The position numbers and the translations under genes were made by a program. Shown in pieces: positions 23,081 through 32,407 of a DNA stretch of 32,920 bases (its first letter is position 1; each line of letters opens with the position of its first letter). The stretch is from Candidatus Poribacteria bacterium (GTDB lineage Bacteria; Poribacteria; WGA-4E; B28-G17). The stretch is taken from positions 1 through 32,920 of the forward strand of contig JAGGXZ010000002.1 in assembly GCA_021162805.1 (NCBI GenBank), in the 5' to 3' direction. The notes under the pieces are model-generated. The model was given only the letters and a program-made list of their open reading frames with translations. It made no database searches and was not told where the DNA came from.

Positions 23081-23893
23081 ATGAAATTAGATGACATCAG
23101 CGAGGAGGTTCAAGCTTTTAGGGAACATCTCCAATCAAGAGGTCTTTCTCCCAGGACGATCTATGAATACACACACGATCTTTATGCGTTCCTCTCGGAA
23201 TATCCCTCAGCGAAAGTGGAGGATTTGGAGAAATGGCTTCAAAGGCTATCCAAGGACGGCTTAAAGCTTTCATCCCTTCGGAGAAAGTTCGCCTCAATAA
23301 AGGCATGGGCTAGATGGCGTAGAAGAGGGGATATACTCACGGTAGAATGGGTATGGGGCAGAGAGGAGAAACTACCGAATTTTCTCGGTGAGTCTGAGGT
23401 GAGAAAGCTTGAAAGAGCTGCTGAGGAGATGATAGATCCCAGATACCCGGCCATGATCACACTGATGGCAAGAGGCGGGTTGAGGCTCTCCGAGGTGGCT
23501 TCTTTAAAGGCGAAGGACGTCAACCTGAAGGAGGGTATCATAACGATAAGATCGGGCAAGGGAAGAAAGGACAGGGTTATACCGATGCCGAAGGGCTCAA
23601 AGAGACATCTTCAGGTGATTCTGAGATTCCTAAAATCGGATGACCATCTTTTCCCCTGGAGCACCAGGACGATAAACAGGGTCGTCAAAAGACTCGCCAA
23701 GAAAGCCGGGATAGACAGGAACGTATCGCCTCACACCTTGAGACATACGGCGGCAACGAGAATGTTGAAGAAAGGCGTAAACATAAGGGCGGTCCAGAAG
23801 ATATTAGGACATAAATCCTTAACTACAACTCAGAGATATACCCATCTCACGATAGATGATCTAAAGGAGGAGATGAAAAGAGCGGGGCTTTAA
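23081..23893 (+). CDS. XerC/D-like tyrosine recombinase
   Basis: The 270-residue product has the N-terminal SAM-like core-binding domain (QAFREHLQSRGLSPRTIYEY) and the catalytic domain with the full set of residues: Arg135 (GGLRLSE), Lys160 (SGKGRKDR), His218 and Arg221 (HTLRHTAATRM), His244 (LGHKS) and the nucleophile Tyr253 (TQRYTHL). Length is slightly short for XerC/D (about 295-300). ATG 23081 follows the promoter by 45 bases, so upstream in-frame codons are excluded. It stands alone next to decayed genes, which suggests an element-borne or orphan integrase; no attachment site is visible. Confidence 0.9.
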   Translation: MKLDDISEEVQAFREHLQSRGLSPRTIYEYTHDLYAFLSEYPSAKVEDLEKWLQRLSKDGLKLSSLRRKFASIKAWARWRRRGDILTVEWVWGREEKLPNFLGESEVRKLERAAEEMIDPRYPAMITLMARGGLRLSEVASLKAKDVNLKEGIITIRSGKGRKDRVIPMPKGSKRHLQVILRFLKSDDHLFPWSTRTINRVVKRLAKKAGIDRNVSPHTLRHTAATRMLKKGVNIRAVQKILGHKSLTTTQRYTHLTIDDLKEEMKRAGL

Positions 23894-23898
23894 GCGGA

Positions 23899-24678
23899 TC
23901 ATCTGAGCTTCAGCTTCCCCCAAAGCATGGGCAAACTTGTGAGAGGCGTCACGGCAAGTTTCCCACCAAGCGTCAATTTCCCCAAATTCGCGGCCACATC
24001 CGGATCCACACCGTTCCAATCCATGAAAATCAATCCTCTACCCTCAGGATCGTTGGTTCCCTCCTCATACCCTGGCGTGAATCCGAAGGAGTAGCCCTCT
24101 TCAGCCTTGATGTTTTGTATCAGCTTCATGGGTATCCTTGCCTCGTAGATCATACCTGCAGGACCGAGCTCTTTTTCAGGAGCGATCGCCAATTCGGCGG
24201 AGGTCATGTCGACCCCTCTGCCGCTCCAGTCGCTGACCACAGGTTTGCCGTTGATCAGTGCGAGGTTTATCTTGTTATCCGGTTTCCCGGCCTTGGTGTT
24301 GGATGCGTCAAAGTAGAGGAAAATGCAATCGCCAAGCCATGGCTGAGCAGGGTTATTAGACGGCTTGAACTTGTCATCTCTGACGGCAGCAGCGAAGTAG
24401 AAGTCATCCTTATCCCACATCGTGCTCCAGATCACAGTCAGATCATCGGGCCCCTTCCATGAACCTTTACCTCTGAATAGTTCCCTCTCGGAATCGAAGG
24501 CCACGAAAACGGCGTATTTCCAATCGCTGAGCTCCCCATCGATCTTCGGTGACCGCGGTGTCAAACCGCATATGGACTCGCCATAGGGTAAAGTCTCATC
24601 GGGTTTTGGTATGAAGCCTGCCCAAGCTCCAGACACCGGGATCAGTATGGCTATCAAGATCAAACTGATAGATTTCAT
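23899..24678 (-). CDS. Secreted CBM9-like carbohydrate-binding protein
   Basis: The 259-residue product has a signal peptide (MKSISLILIAILIPVSGAWA, cut after AWA) and one domain of about 190 residues with the CBM9/DOMON-like features IDGELSDWKYAVFV, DLTVIWSTMWDKDDFYFAAA, CIFLYFDASN, YEARIPMKLI and YSFGFTPGYEEG. Related proteins bind sugars or haem at the cell surface; no catalytic domain is attached. GGAGG precedes the start. It converges with the recombinase with 5 bases between the stops. Confidence 0.8.
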   Translation of the reverse strand: MKSISLILIAILIPVSGAWAGFIPKPDETLPYGESICGLTPRSPKIDGELSDWKYAVFVAFDSERELFRGKGSWKGPDDLTVIWSTMWDKDDFYFAAAVRDDKFKPSNNPAQPWLGDCIFLYFDASNTKAGKPDNKINLALINGKPVVSDWSGRGVDMTSAELAIAPEKELGPAGMIYEARIPMKLIQNIKAEEGYSFGFTPGYEEGTNDPEGRGLIFMDWNGVDPDVAANLGKLTLGGKLAVTPLTSLPMLWGKLKLR

Positions 24679-24712
24679 GCTTTACCTCCAGATCACCGTA
24701 AATTTTACACTA

Positions 24713-25546
24713 TTAACGCCGTTCATTCAATAACCGCGAGAGATATCTTCCTGATTCCCTTGCCTTTTCGATCATCTCCGGCTCCTCCAGTTCTATCACG
24801 AACAACCCTCCATAACCGATCTCCTTCAACGTCTGAACCAGTCGGGGAAAATCTATAACGCCTTCGGGGACTGACCGGTGATCCCTCCAATCGCTGAGAC
24901 GCACGTTATGGACGTGAAGGTGAAGGAGCCTTCCCCCCAACTCTCTTACGAGTTTTTCCATAAGATCGTTCAGCGTCTTTGCCCTCTCCTCCAAGTTGGA
25001 TATCGACTTTATATCATCGAAATAAGCACAATGTCCTACATCCAGGGTCGCCCCCATCGAGGGATGTTCGACAGATTCGATCAGCGACACGAACTTTTTC
25101 AGATCTCCACCGACGTTTTCGACGCCGATCCTAACCCCTTTCCCTATCGCGTAATCCCCGATCCTTCGGAGAAACTCCGCTTGATCTTCAACAGTAGCTT
25201 TGGGTTTATGGTGTATCGTGACTATCTCAGCCTCAAGATAGGCAGCGCAGTCTATCCAACTCTTCCAATCATCATCCCATGCCTGATGGACGGCGATATG
25301 TTTGAACCTCTTAAGCATCCCTTTAAGTCTGCAACGGCCATCTTCGTTCAGCTCATAAAATCTGAAGGTCGGAAACTCACCAAGGGAATGCCTCGTGTTA
25401 GGTCCCCCCGGCAGGGACATTACGGATTGGAACCCGATCGCCCTCGCTGTCTCCAAAGCCTCGTAGAGCTCCAATCCAGCTAGCGTGGGAAGCCCTAAAG
25501 CCACCCGTTCGCTCAGAATAACCTCTTCCATCGTTATCCCATTCAC
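24713..25546 (-). CDS. Xylose-isomerase-like TIM-barrel sugar isomerase/epimerase
   Basis: The 277-residue product is of the AP-endonuclease-2 type: RIGVENVG, MGATLDVGHCAYF, LLHLHVHNVRLSDWRDHRSV and GLFVIELEEPEM give the usual metal-binding Glu, Asp and His set. The substrate cannot be told. The start is GTG 25546, overlapping the formate dehydrogenase stop as GTGA, which suggests coupling; ATG 25531 is an alternative. Its place behind a formate dehydrogenase gene is unexpected. Confidence 0.85.
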   Translation of the reverse strand: MNGITMEEVILSERVALGLPTLAGLELYEALETARAIGFQSVMSLPGGPNTRHSLGEFPTFRFYELNEDGRCRLKGMLKRFKHIAVHQAWDDDWKSWIDCAAYLEAEIVTIHHKPKATVEDQAEFLRRIGDYAIGKGVRIGVENVGGDLKKFVSLIESVEHPSMGATLDVGHCAYFDDIKSISNLEERAKTLNDLMEKLVRELGGRLLHLHVHNVRLSDWRDHRSVPEGVIDFPRLVQTLKEIGYGGLFVIELEEPEMIEKARESGRYLSRLLNERR

Positions 25547-28242
25547 CCGTCTCTCATTTCAGGCTCGATCTTAACGGCGCAGACTTTGAGCTCCGGTATC
25601 TTGGCTATCGGGTCAAGGGCGTCGTTCGTCAGAAGGTTAGCGGCCGATTCCCTGAAATGGAACGTCATGAAAACCACCCCCTTGCTTACGACATCCGTAA
25701 CAGAAGCTCTCGCCGTGACCTCTCCCCTCCTCGATCTGACCCTGACGAGCTGGCCGTCTTTGATCCCAAGCTCCTCAGCGTCTTCCGAGCTTATCTGCAC
25801 AACCCCCTCCGGATAGATCTCGTTTAGCCCCTTAACGCGCGATGTCATCGTCCTGGTATGCCAGTGATAGAGCACCCTTCCGGTGGTCAACAGAAGCGGA
25901 TATTCGTCGTCGGGAAGCTCGTCCGCTGGCCTGAAGGGGGTGATGTGGAATTTACCCAATCCCCTCGAGAACTTATCCTTGTGGAGGAATTTCGTCCCCG
26001 GGTGTGTTCGATCGGTGCACGGCCACTGTAGGCCACCTTTCTCGAGCCTGTCGTAGAATATCCCGCCGTAGATCGGGGTAAGCAACGCTATCTCGGCCAT
26101 GATCTCTGCCGGTGAGTCGTAATCCATCTCATAGCCCATTTCCCTCGCCAGCTCGCAGATTATCCTCCAGTCCTCCATCGCCTCTCCAGGCGGATCGATC
26201 GCCTTTCTCACCCGCTGTATCCTTCTCTCCGTATTGGTGAAGGTTCCATCCTTCTCGAAGGCGGACGCCGCTGGAAGCACTACATCGGCATATTCGGCCG
26301 TCTCGGTGAGGAAGATGTCCTGAACGACCAGGAAGTCCAGCTTCTGGAGAGCCTTTCTAGTCCTGTTCAGGTTCGGATCGGAAAGGGCCGGATTTTCGCC
26401 CATGATGTACATGGCCTTGATCTTCCCCTCCTCAACGGCGTGCATCATCTCGACAACGGTCAGTCCGGGTTCCGATGGCAGATCCACACCCCAAGCCCTT
26501 TCGAACTTGGCCCTCACCTCAGGATCGTCCACCCTCTGATATCCGGGAAAGACGTTCGGCAAAGCGCCGAGATCACAGGCTCCCTGAACGTTGTTCTGCC
26601 CTCTCAAGGGGTTGACGCCCGTGCTCTCCCTGCCGACGTTGCCGGTGAGCATAGCGAGGTTAGCCAAAGCCAGGACGTTATCCGTGCCGGTGGTGTGCTG
26701 GGTTATGCCCATGCTGTAGATTATGGAGCTTCTTCGAGCTTTAGCGTAGATCCTCGCCGCCTCGATTATCCTCTCGGCCGGCACCCCTGTTATCCTCTCG
26801 ACCGCCTCAGGGGTATAGTCCTTGATGAAGTCCCTGAAGAGCTCAAATCCCTCCGTTCGTGCTTCGATGAACTCCTCATTGTGTAGCTCCTCGGAGATGA
26901 TGACGTTCATCATCCCGTTAAAGAGCGCCACATCGGTTCCGGGCCTCTGCCTGAGCCATAACGTTGCGAAGGAGACCAGCTCTATCTTTCTGGGATCGGC
27001 CACGATGAGCTTGGCGCCGTTTTTCATCACGGCCTCTTTGATCCGAAGGGCGATTATGGGATGGTTCTCGGTCGTATTGGAGCCGGTCACGAGGATGCAC
27101 TCGGCGTCGGCGATCTCGTCGATGGAGTTGGTCATCGCACCGCTACCGAAGGCCCTCGCCAAACCCGCGACGGTCGAGGCGTGACAGAGCCTCGCACAGT
27201 GATCGACGTTATTCGTCCCCACCACGGCCCGCATGAATTTCTGGAAGAGGTAGTTCTCCTCGTTGGTGCATTTTGCCGATGAGAGTCCGGCTATTGAGTC
27301 TGGACCATATTTCTCTTTGAGCTCGCCCAGCTTCTTCGCCACAAGCGAGAGGGCTTCATTCCAGCTCGCCTCTCTGAACCTTCCGTTCTCCTTGATCAGC
27401 GGTTTCGTGAGCCTGTCGGGATGATGTGTGAACTCAAAGGCGAACTTCCCCTTGACGCAAAGCCATCCCTGGTTTACGGTTCCCTCCGATCTGGAGGTAA
27501 CCTTAACAATCCTATTGTCCTTGACGTGAATCGTGAGACTGCATCCGCATCCGCAGTAAGGACATGTGGTCTCGATCTTTTCGAGCTCCCACTCTCTTCC
27601 CATCCTCTTTCTCCCCTTTTCGATCAGAGCTCCGACGGGGCAGACGAGGACGCAGTTGCCGCATGAGACGCAGTCCGTTTCTCCCAGGGGCTTATCGAAT
27701 TCAGCCCCTATCTTCGTCCTGAATCCCCTGTAGATGAAATCTATCACGCCCTGATACTGCACCTCCTGACAGACTGTGACGCATCTGCCGCAGAGGACGC
27801 ATTTGGAGTAATCCCTTTCGAAGAAGGGATTTGTGTCGTCTATGGGATAGGAGTGCCTCTCGCCGTCGAACCTGCTCTTCGAGACGCCCAGCTCATAAGC
27901 GTATTTCTCCAACAGACAGGAGCCGCTTTTCTCACATGTCATGCAGTCAAGCGGATGGTCGGATATAAGAAGCTCGATGACCAATCTCCTGGCTTTCCGG
28001 ACCCTCTCGGTGTTCGTCCATACGACCATCCCCTCCGAGACGGGATATGAGCATGAGGGGACGAGGGTTTTAGCGCCCTCAACCTCAACCACACAGAGCC
28101 TACATGCGCCTGTGGGTGGAAGGCCCTCCATGTAACAGAGATGTGGTATCTCTATGCCGATCGATTTGGCAGCCTCCAGTATCGTCATCCCCTCCTCGAC
28201 CGTGACCTTTCGTCCATCGATCATTAAACTGACCTTTCCCAT
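25543..28242 (-). CDS. fdhA: Formate dehydrogenase alpha subunit, NuoG-like N-terminus, Cys active site
   Basis: The 899-residue product binds many cofactors. A 2Fe-2S domain has Cys36, 47, 50 and 64. The NuoG-type His-Cys cluster has His96, Cys100, 103 and 109. Two 4Fe-4S motifs have Cys148-158 and Cys191-201. The molybdopterin domain has a 4Fe-4S site (Cys227, 230, 234, 262) and the active-site block NVDHCARLCHASTVAGL, where Cys353 stands in the place of selenocysteine. The C-terminal dinucleotide-binding domain is complete. This is the soluble NAD-linked type of formate dehydrogenase, oxidising formate or reducing CO2. GGAGG precedes ATG 28242. The NADH-binding partner is the fusion upstream. 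Confidence 0.92.
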   Translation of the reverse strand: MGKVSLMIDGRKVTVEEGMTILEAAKSIGIEIPHLCYMEGLPPTGACRLCVVEVEGAKTLVPSCSYPVSEGMVVWTNTERVRKARRLVIELLISDHPLDCMTCEKSGSCLLEKYAYELGVSKSRFDGERHSYPIDDTNPFFERDYSKCVLCGRCVTVCQEVQYQGVIDFIYRGFRTKIGAEFDKPLGETDCVSCGNCVLVCPVGALIEKGRKRMGREWELEKIETTCPYCGCGCSLTIHVKDNRIVKVTSRSEGTVNQGWLCVKGKFAFEFTHHPDRLTKPLIKENGRFREASWNEALSLVAKKLGELKEKYGPDSIAGLSSAKCTNEENYLFQKFMRAVVGTNNVDHCARLCHASTVAGLARAFGSGAMTNSIDEIADAECILVTGSNTTENHPIIALRIKEAVMKNGAKLIVADPRKIELVSFATLWLRQRPGTDVALFNGMMNVIISEELHNEEFIEARTEGFELFRDFIKDYTPEAVERITGVPAERIIEAARIYAKARRSSIIYSMGITQHTTGTDNVLALANLAMLTGNVGRESTGVNPLRGQNNVQGACDLGALPNVFPGYQRVDDPEVRAKFERAWGVDLPSEPGLTVVEMMHAVEEGKIKAMYIMGENPALSDPNLNRTRKALQKLDFLVVQDIFLTETAEYADVVLPAASAFEKDGTFTNTERRIQRVRKAIDPPGEAMEDWRIICELAREMGYEMDYDSPAEIMAEIALLTPIYGGIFYDRLEKGGLQWPCTDRTHPGTKFLHKDKFSRGLGKFHITPFRPADELPDDEYPLLLTTGRVLYHWHTRTMTSRVKGLNEIYPEGVVQISSEDAEELGIKDGQLVRVRSRRGEVTARASVTDVVSKGVVFMTFHFRESAANLLTNDALDPIAKIPELKVCAVKIEPEMRDG

Positions 28243-28268
28243 CGTTCAACCTCCAGCTGCTTAGTCGC

Positions 28269-28502
28269 TTAAACTGCTTCCCTTTTCGCCCTCAGGGAAG
28301 GGAAGATCTCCAAGACAACTTTATCAGCATCGTCTCCTAAAACTGAGCTAGCGTTTAAAATCTCCAGCCCCGCCAGCTTGCCATTGGGGCCGTAATTAGC
28401 TATCACATCCTCGCTTATCTCTCGCGCCTCAGCCTTCCCAGGGGGCAGAGGGCGAAACTCAACGTATAGAGCATCCACTTGGGCATCGTAAAACACCCTC
28501 AT
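28269..28502 (-). CDS. DUF2283 small protein
   Basis: The 77-residue product has the DUF2283 pattern: an initial strand MRVFYDAQVDALYVEFRP, then DVIANYGPNGKLAGLEILNA. GAGGAGG precedes the start. Function is unknown; the family often sits with DUF4258 toxin-like genes, none of which is here. It lies between two subunits of one enzyme complex with short gaps (16 and 26 bases), so it is co-transcribed with them. Confidence 0.85.
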   Translation of the reverse strand: MRVFYDAQVDALYVEFRPLPPGKAEAREISEDVIANYGPNGKLAGLEILNASSVLGDDADKVVLEIFPSLRAKREAV

Positions 28503-28518
28503 GTTACTCCCTCCTCGT

Positions 28519-31500
28519 TTATCCGCTTCCCCTTCTCTGTTCCAAGTCGCATCTCAGGCACCGTTTGGCCTCTTCACGGGCATCGCTCTCGCTCAAGGCC
28601 CTCTCAACCTCCTGGAATCCCCTTATTCGTTCCTTAACGGGGAGGCTCGATATGACATGTCTCCCCCTTTCTGAGGGTTCGATCTCCCTTTCAAGCTCTT
28701 CCGGAGGGATGAACTTCTTCCTGATCTCCAGCCGACCTTCCATCAGATCCTGTCCTCTGAGATATCTATCAATTGAGATAGCGGCCCTTTCCCCGGCGGC
28801 TATCGCCTCGATGACAGTCGCTGGGCCTGTAGCGACATCTCCTCCCGCGAAGACCCCTTGTATCTGTGTGGCCAGCGTGATCGGATCGACGTTCAACTCC
28901 CCTTCGATGAATGGAAGCTCAGCTCTTTGACCTATAGCGAGGATCACCTGATCGAGATCGATCCTGAATTCAGAGCCCTCAACGGGGATGGGTCGTCTAC
29001 GTCCTGTCTCGTCATATTCGCCTAACTCCATTCTTATACACTCTAAGCCTTTAACCTTTTCGCCTCCCAGGATCCTTCGAGGCGAGGTGAGATACTCGAT
29101 CCTCACCCCTTCCTTTTCTGCCTCTTCGATCTCGCTTTCAATGGCGGGCATCTCAGATCGGGTTCTGCGATAGAGAATCTGAACCTGTGAGGCGCCGAGT
29201 CTCACGGCTACTCTGGCGGCATCGATAGCCACATTTCCGCCGCCTATTACAGCGACCTTTTCGCCGAGTTTGACCTTTTCACCGAGATTCACCTTTTTGA
29301 GCAGTTCTAAGCCGCTCAAAACACCCTCGAGATCTTCACCCGGAATTCCGAGCCCTACGCTGCCTTGGGCGCCGACAGCTATGAACACCGCATCAAATTC
29401 TCTTTTAATTTGGTCGAGCGATATATCCTCACCCACAGGTGTTTCCGTCCTGATTTCCACTCCCAGATCCCTGATGAGTTGTATCTCCCTCTGCACGATA
29501 TCCTTAGGAAGCCTATAGCCTGGGATTCCAAGGGAGAGCATCCCTCCGGGGACAGGAGCCGATTCAAACATCGTCACAGGATACCCTTTTCTCACCAGGT
29601 GATAGGCTGCTGAAAGGCCGGCAGGACCGGAGCCGATGACGGCAACTTTTTTCTCCCTTCTTTCGATTTTTCTCACCTTCTCGATCAGTTCTCTCCTATA
29701 TTCATCCCATGCCTGATCAGCGGCGAAACGTTTGAGGGCCTTGATCGCCACGGGGGCGTCCACCTCGCTCCTCCTGCATTTCAACTCGCAGGGCTGATGG
29801 CAGACTCTGCCGCAAACGCCGGGGAACGGTATCCTCTCCATGATAACGGAGAGAGCCCCTTTATAATCTCCCTCGGCTATGAGGCTAACATATCCTGGAA
29901 CGTCAATCCCGGCGGGACATGCGTGCTGACATGGAGAGTCGAAGAGGGCTTCACAGGCACAGGCCGGACATCTCTTCTCCTTTATATGCGCCTCGTATTC
30001 GTCCCTGAAATACCGGATCGTCGAGAGGATCGGATTAGGGGCGGTCTGGCCAAGCCCACAGAGGGCCGAGTCCTTGATCGTCCAGGCCAGCTCCTCGAGC
30101 AGCTCGACATCCCCTTCTCTTCCCTCTCCCTTCGTTATCCTCTCAAGTATCTCAAGCATCCGCTTGGTTCCGATGCGACAGGGGACGCATTTGCCGCAAG
30201 ATTCGCTCTGGATGAAATCCATGAAGAACCTTGCCACATCGACCATACAGGTGGCGTCGTCCATCACCACCATTCCACCTGAGCCCATTATCGCGCCGGC
30301 CTCGGTGAGCGACTCGTAATCTATCGGCAGATCAAGATGTCTCTCAGGTATGCATCCCCCTGATGGCCCGCCGATCTGAACGGCCTTGAACCTCCTGCCC
30401 TCCGGCACGCCGCCTCCTATGTCGAATATGACCTTCCTCAACGGCGTCCCGATCGGCACCTCCACCAATCCCGTGTTGTTCACCTTGCCCGCCAGGGCGA
30501 ATATCTTCGTCCCCTTGCTTCTTTCGGTGCCGATCTTCGAGTATTCGTCGGCACCTTTCTCTATGATGATGGGGATATTGGCCCAGGTCTCGACGTTGTT
30601 GATGTTGGTGGGTTTGCCCCAAAGGCCGGATTGTGCCGGGAAGGGCGGCCTCGGCCTCGGCATACCCCTTCTCCCCTCGATCGACGCTATCAGAGCTGTC
30701 TCCTCGCCACAGACGAAAGCACCCGCTCCCTTCTTCATCTTTATCCTGAAGGAGAAATCCGTTCCCAAGATATTCTCGCCCAGCAATCCCAGCTCCTCGG
30801 CCTGTTCGATAGCTATCTGGAGGTGTTCGACCGCTATGGGGTATTCGGCCCTGACGTAGATATAGCCTTCCTGAGCCCCTATCGCATATGCGCCGATCAG
30901 CATCCCCTCTATGACGCTGTGAGGATCGCCCTCCAGCACCGCCCTGTCCATGAAGGCCCCCGGATCGCCCTCGTCAGCGTTACAGATGATGTATTTCGGA
31001 TGGCCTTTTGCGAGCCTCGTGAACTCCCACTTCCTGCCTGTCGGAAATCCCGCTCCACCTCTTCCGCGGAGTCCTGACCTTTTTACCTCCTCGATCACCT
31101 CCTCCGGTTTCATCCCGGAGAGGACCTTCGCCAAAGAGGAGTACCCTCCCCTTGCGATGTACTGGCGGATATCGGTGGGATCGATTTTACCGCAGTTTCT
31201 GAGCACCCATTTGGTCTGCTCTCTGTAAAAGGGCACCTCGCCGCTTTTAACGTAAACCCGTCCATCTCTTGGATCCCTGAAGAGCAGCCTTTCAACCACC
31301 TCGCCCTTGAGCAAGGTCTCGGAAACGATCTCGGGCACGTCATCCGGAGTCAACTGCTGATAGAAGATATCATAGGGATCTATGACGATAACGGGAGCTC
31401 TCGCACAGAAGCCGTGACATCCGGTTGAGATTATATCCACCTTCTCCTCGAGTCCTTTCTCCTTTATCTCTGAGAGGAAGGCCTCTCTTATCTCACCTGC

Positions 31501-31614
31501 ACCGTAAGCCCTGCATCCCGTCATACAGATGCGGACCTTCACCTTGTTAGGATCTTCCCCTTTGAGGATCTCCCTTTGGAGCGAGTCCAGATCTTCGATT
31601 TTTTCGAGCTTCAT
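28519..31614 (-). CDS. Trx-like 2Fe-2S / NuoF / GltD fusion flavoprotein (NAD(P)H module of formate dehydrogenase)
   Basis: The 1031-residue product joins three units. A thioredoxin-like 2Fe-2S domain has Cys30, 34, 66 and 70. NuoF, about 130-545, has GRGGAGFPTGRKW for NADH/FMN, an SLBB region, and the 4Fe-4S set Cys473, 476, 479 and 519. A GltD/NfnB-like unit, about 548-955, has 4Fe-4S cysteines, the FAD site VIGSGPAGLSAAYHL and the NADPH site VIGGGNVAIDAARVA; CLRCD follows near the end. This gives two flavins able to bind pyridine nucleotides in one chain, an arrangement used by electron-bifurcating or transhydrogenating enzymes. The open frame reaches 31686, but those codons are the promoter, so the start is ATG 31614. 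Confidence 0.88.
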   Translation of the reverse strand: MKLEKIEDLDSLQREILKGEDPNKVKVRICMTGCRAYGAGEIREAFLSEIKEKGLEEKVDIISTGCHGFCARAPVIVIDPYDIFYQQLTPDDVPEIVSETLLKGEVVERLLFRDPRDGRVYVKSGEVPFYREQTKWVLRNCGKIDPTDIRQYIARGGYSSLAKVLSGMKPEEVIEEVKRSGLRGRGGAGFPTGRKWEFTRLAKGHPKYIICNADEGDPGAFMDRAVLEGDPHSVIEGMLIGAYAIGAQEGYIYVRAEYPIAVEHLQIAIEQAEELGLLGENILGTDFSFRIKMKKGAGAFVCGEETALIASIEGRRGMPRPRPPFPAQSGLWGKPTNINNVETWANIPIIIEKGADEYSKIGTERSKGTKIFALAGKVNNTGLVEVPIGTPLRKVIFDIGGGVPEGRRFKAVQIGGPSGGCIPERHLDLPIDYESLTEAGAIMGSGGMVVMDDATCMVDVARFFMDFIQSESCGKCVPCRIGTKRMLEILERITKGEGREGDVELLEELAWTIKDSALCGLGQTAPNPILSTIRYFRDEYEAHIKEKRCPACACEALFDSPCQHACPAGIDVPGYVSLIAEGDYKGALSVIMERIPFPGVCGRVCHQPCELKCRRSEVDAPVAIKALKRFAADQAWDEYRRELIEKVRKIERREKKVAVIGSGPAGLSAAYHLVRKGYPVTMFESAPVPGGMLSLGIPGYRLPKDIVQREIQLIRDLGVEIRTETPVGEDISLDQIKREFDAVFIAVGAQGSVGLGIPGEDLEGVLSGLELLKKVNLGEKVKLGEKVAVIGGGNVAIDAARVAVRLGASQVQILYRRTRSEMPAIESEIEEAEKEGVRIEYLTSPRRILGGEKVKGLECIRMELGEYDETGRRRPIPVEGSEFRIDLDQVILAIGQRAELPFIEGELNVDPITLATQIQGVFAGGDVATGPATVIEAIAAGERAAISIDRYLRGQDLMEGRLEIRKKFIPPEELEREIEPSERGRHVISSLPVKERIRGFQEVERALSESDAREEAKRCLRCDLEQRRGSG

Positions 31615-31656
31615 TTCACCCGCACCAAACCTCCCGTGCTCTGAGGAGCCCAAATG

Positions 31657-31686
31657 ATTATAATGGTTGTCTTTCCATCTTGTCAA
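31657..31686 (-). promoter_or_regulatory. Near-perfect sigma70 promoter of the formate dehydrogenase operon
   Basis: Minus strand TTGACA (31686-31681), an 18-base spacer and TATAAT (31662-31657): both boxes are consensus. It is 43 bases before the fusion gene's start and probably drives all genes down to 24713. Confidence 0.8.
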
Positions 31687-31720
31687 ATGTTATCATCATG
31701 GCGCGCTTGGAACGGGGGCT

Positions 31721-32254
31721 CTTGATCTCTGCACCACCACGGTCGGCTTCCCCCACGGCTCACATGTGACTAGGATCAAGGTGGCGGAGGCCAAGGAGGC
31801 GCTCGATGACGGTACTGAGGAGCTGGATATGGTGGTCAACGTCGGCAAAGTTCTCAGCGGGGATTGGGACTACGTGAGGTCGGATATCAAAGCGGTGGTC
31901 GATCTGGCTCATGAAAGGGGGAAGATCATCAAGGTCATATTTGAAAACTGTTATCTTGAGGACAAGCATAAGATCAAGCTTTGTGAGATATGCGGTGAGG
32001 TGGAAGCCGATTTCGTGAAGACCTCCACCGGCTATGGGGAGGGAGGGGCGACGATTCACGATTTGAAGCTGATGATCGAGCATACCCCGCCGCACGTGAA
32101 GGTCAAAGCCGCGGGAGGGATCCGGACGCTGGACAAGCTGCTTGAGGTTCGAGCGCTTGGAGTGGCGCGCATCGGCGCAAGCCGAACCGTCGACATACTG
32201 GATGAGTGCAAGAGGCGGCTAAACAGTATGAGACTCTCAAGTGCAAGGAGTTAG
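31721..32254 (+). pseudogene. deoC: Deoxyribose-phosphate aldolase DeoC, 5'-truncated
   Basis: From LCTTTVGFPHG onward the frame matches DeoC closely: AKEALDDGTEELDMVVNVG with the catalytic Asp, FVKTSTGYGEGGATIHDLKL with the Schiff-base Lys, VKAAGGIRTL and ARIGASRT. The first 50 or so residues are missing. The upstream frame (MSFHLVKCYHH from 31667) is DNA of the formate dehydrogenase promoter, not protein. It has no ribosome site or promoter of its own and an atypical tail (MRLSSARS). A short frame after it, ending GDLEFDYDH at about 32369, may be another remnant. Confidence 0.75.
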
Positions 32255-32407
32255 CAGGATTTAGGGATCTAAAGCGGCGTTTCACCTTAGGCAGGTATAT
32301 GGGCAGGATTGCAGAGAACCTTCAGAAATATATCGCTCTGAGTGGAGATCTTGAGTTTGATTACGATCACTAACTATGGTAAGATATCTCCCGAAGGAGG
32401 GATCGCG

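Noticed and set aside
31615-31686. N-terminal extension of the NuoF-GltD fusion
   Set aside because: These codons coincide with consensus -35 and -10 boxes, and ATG 31614 fits the family.
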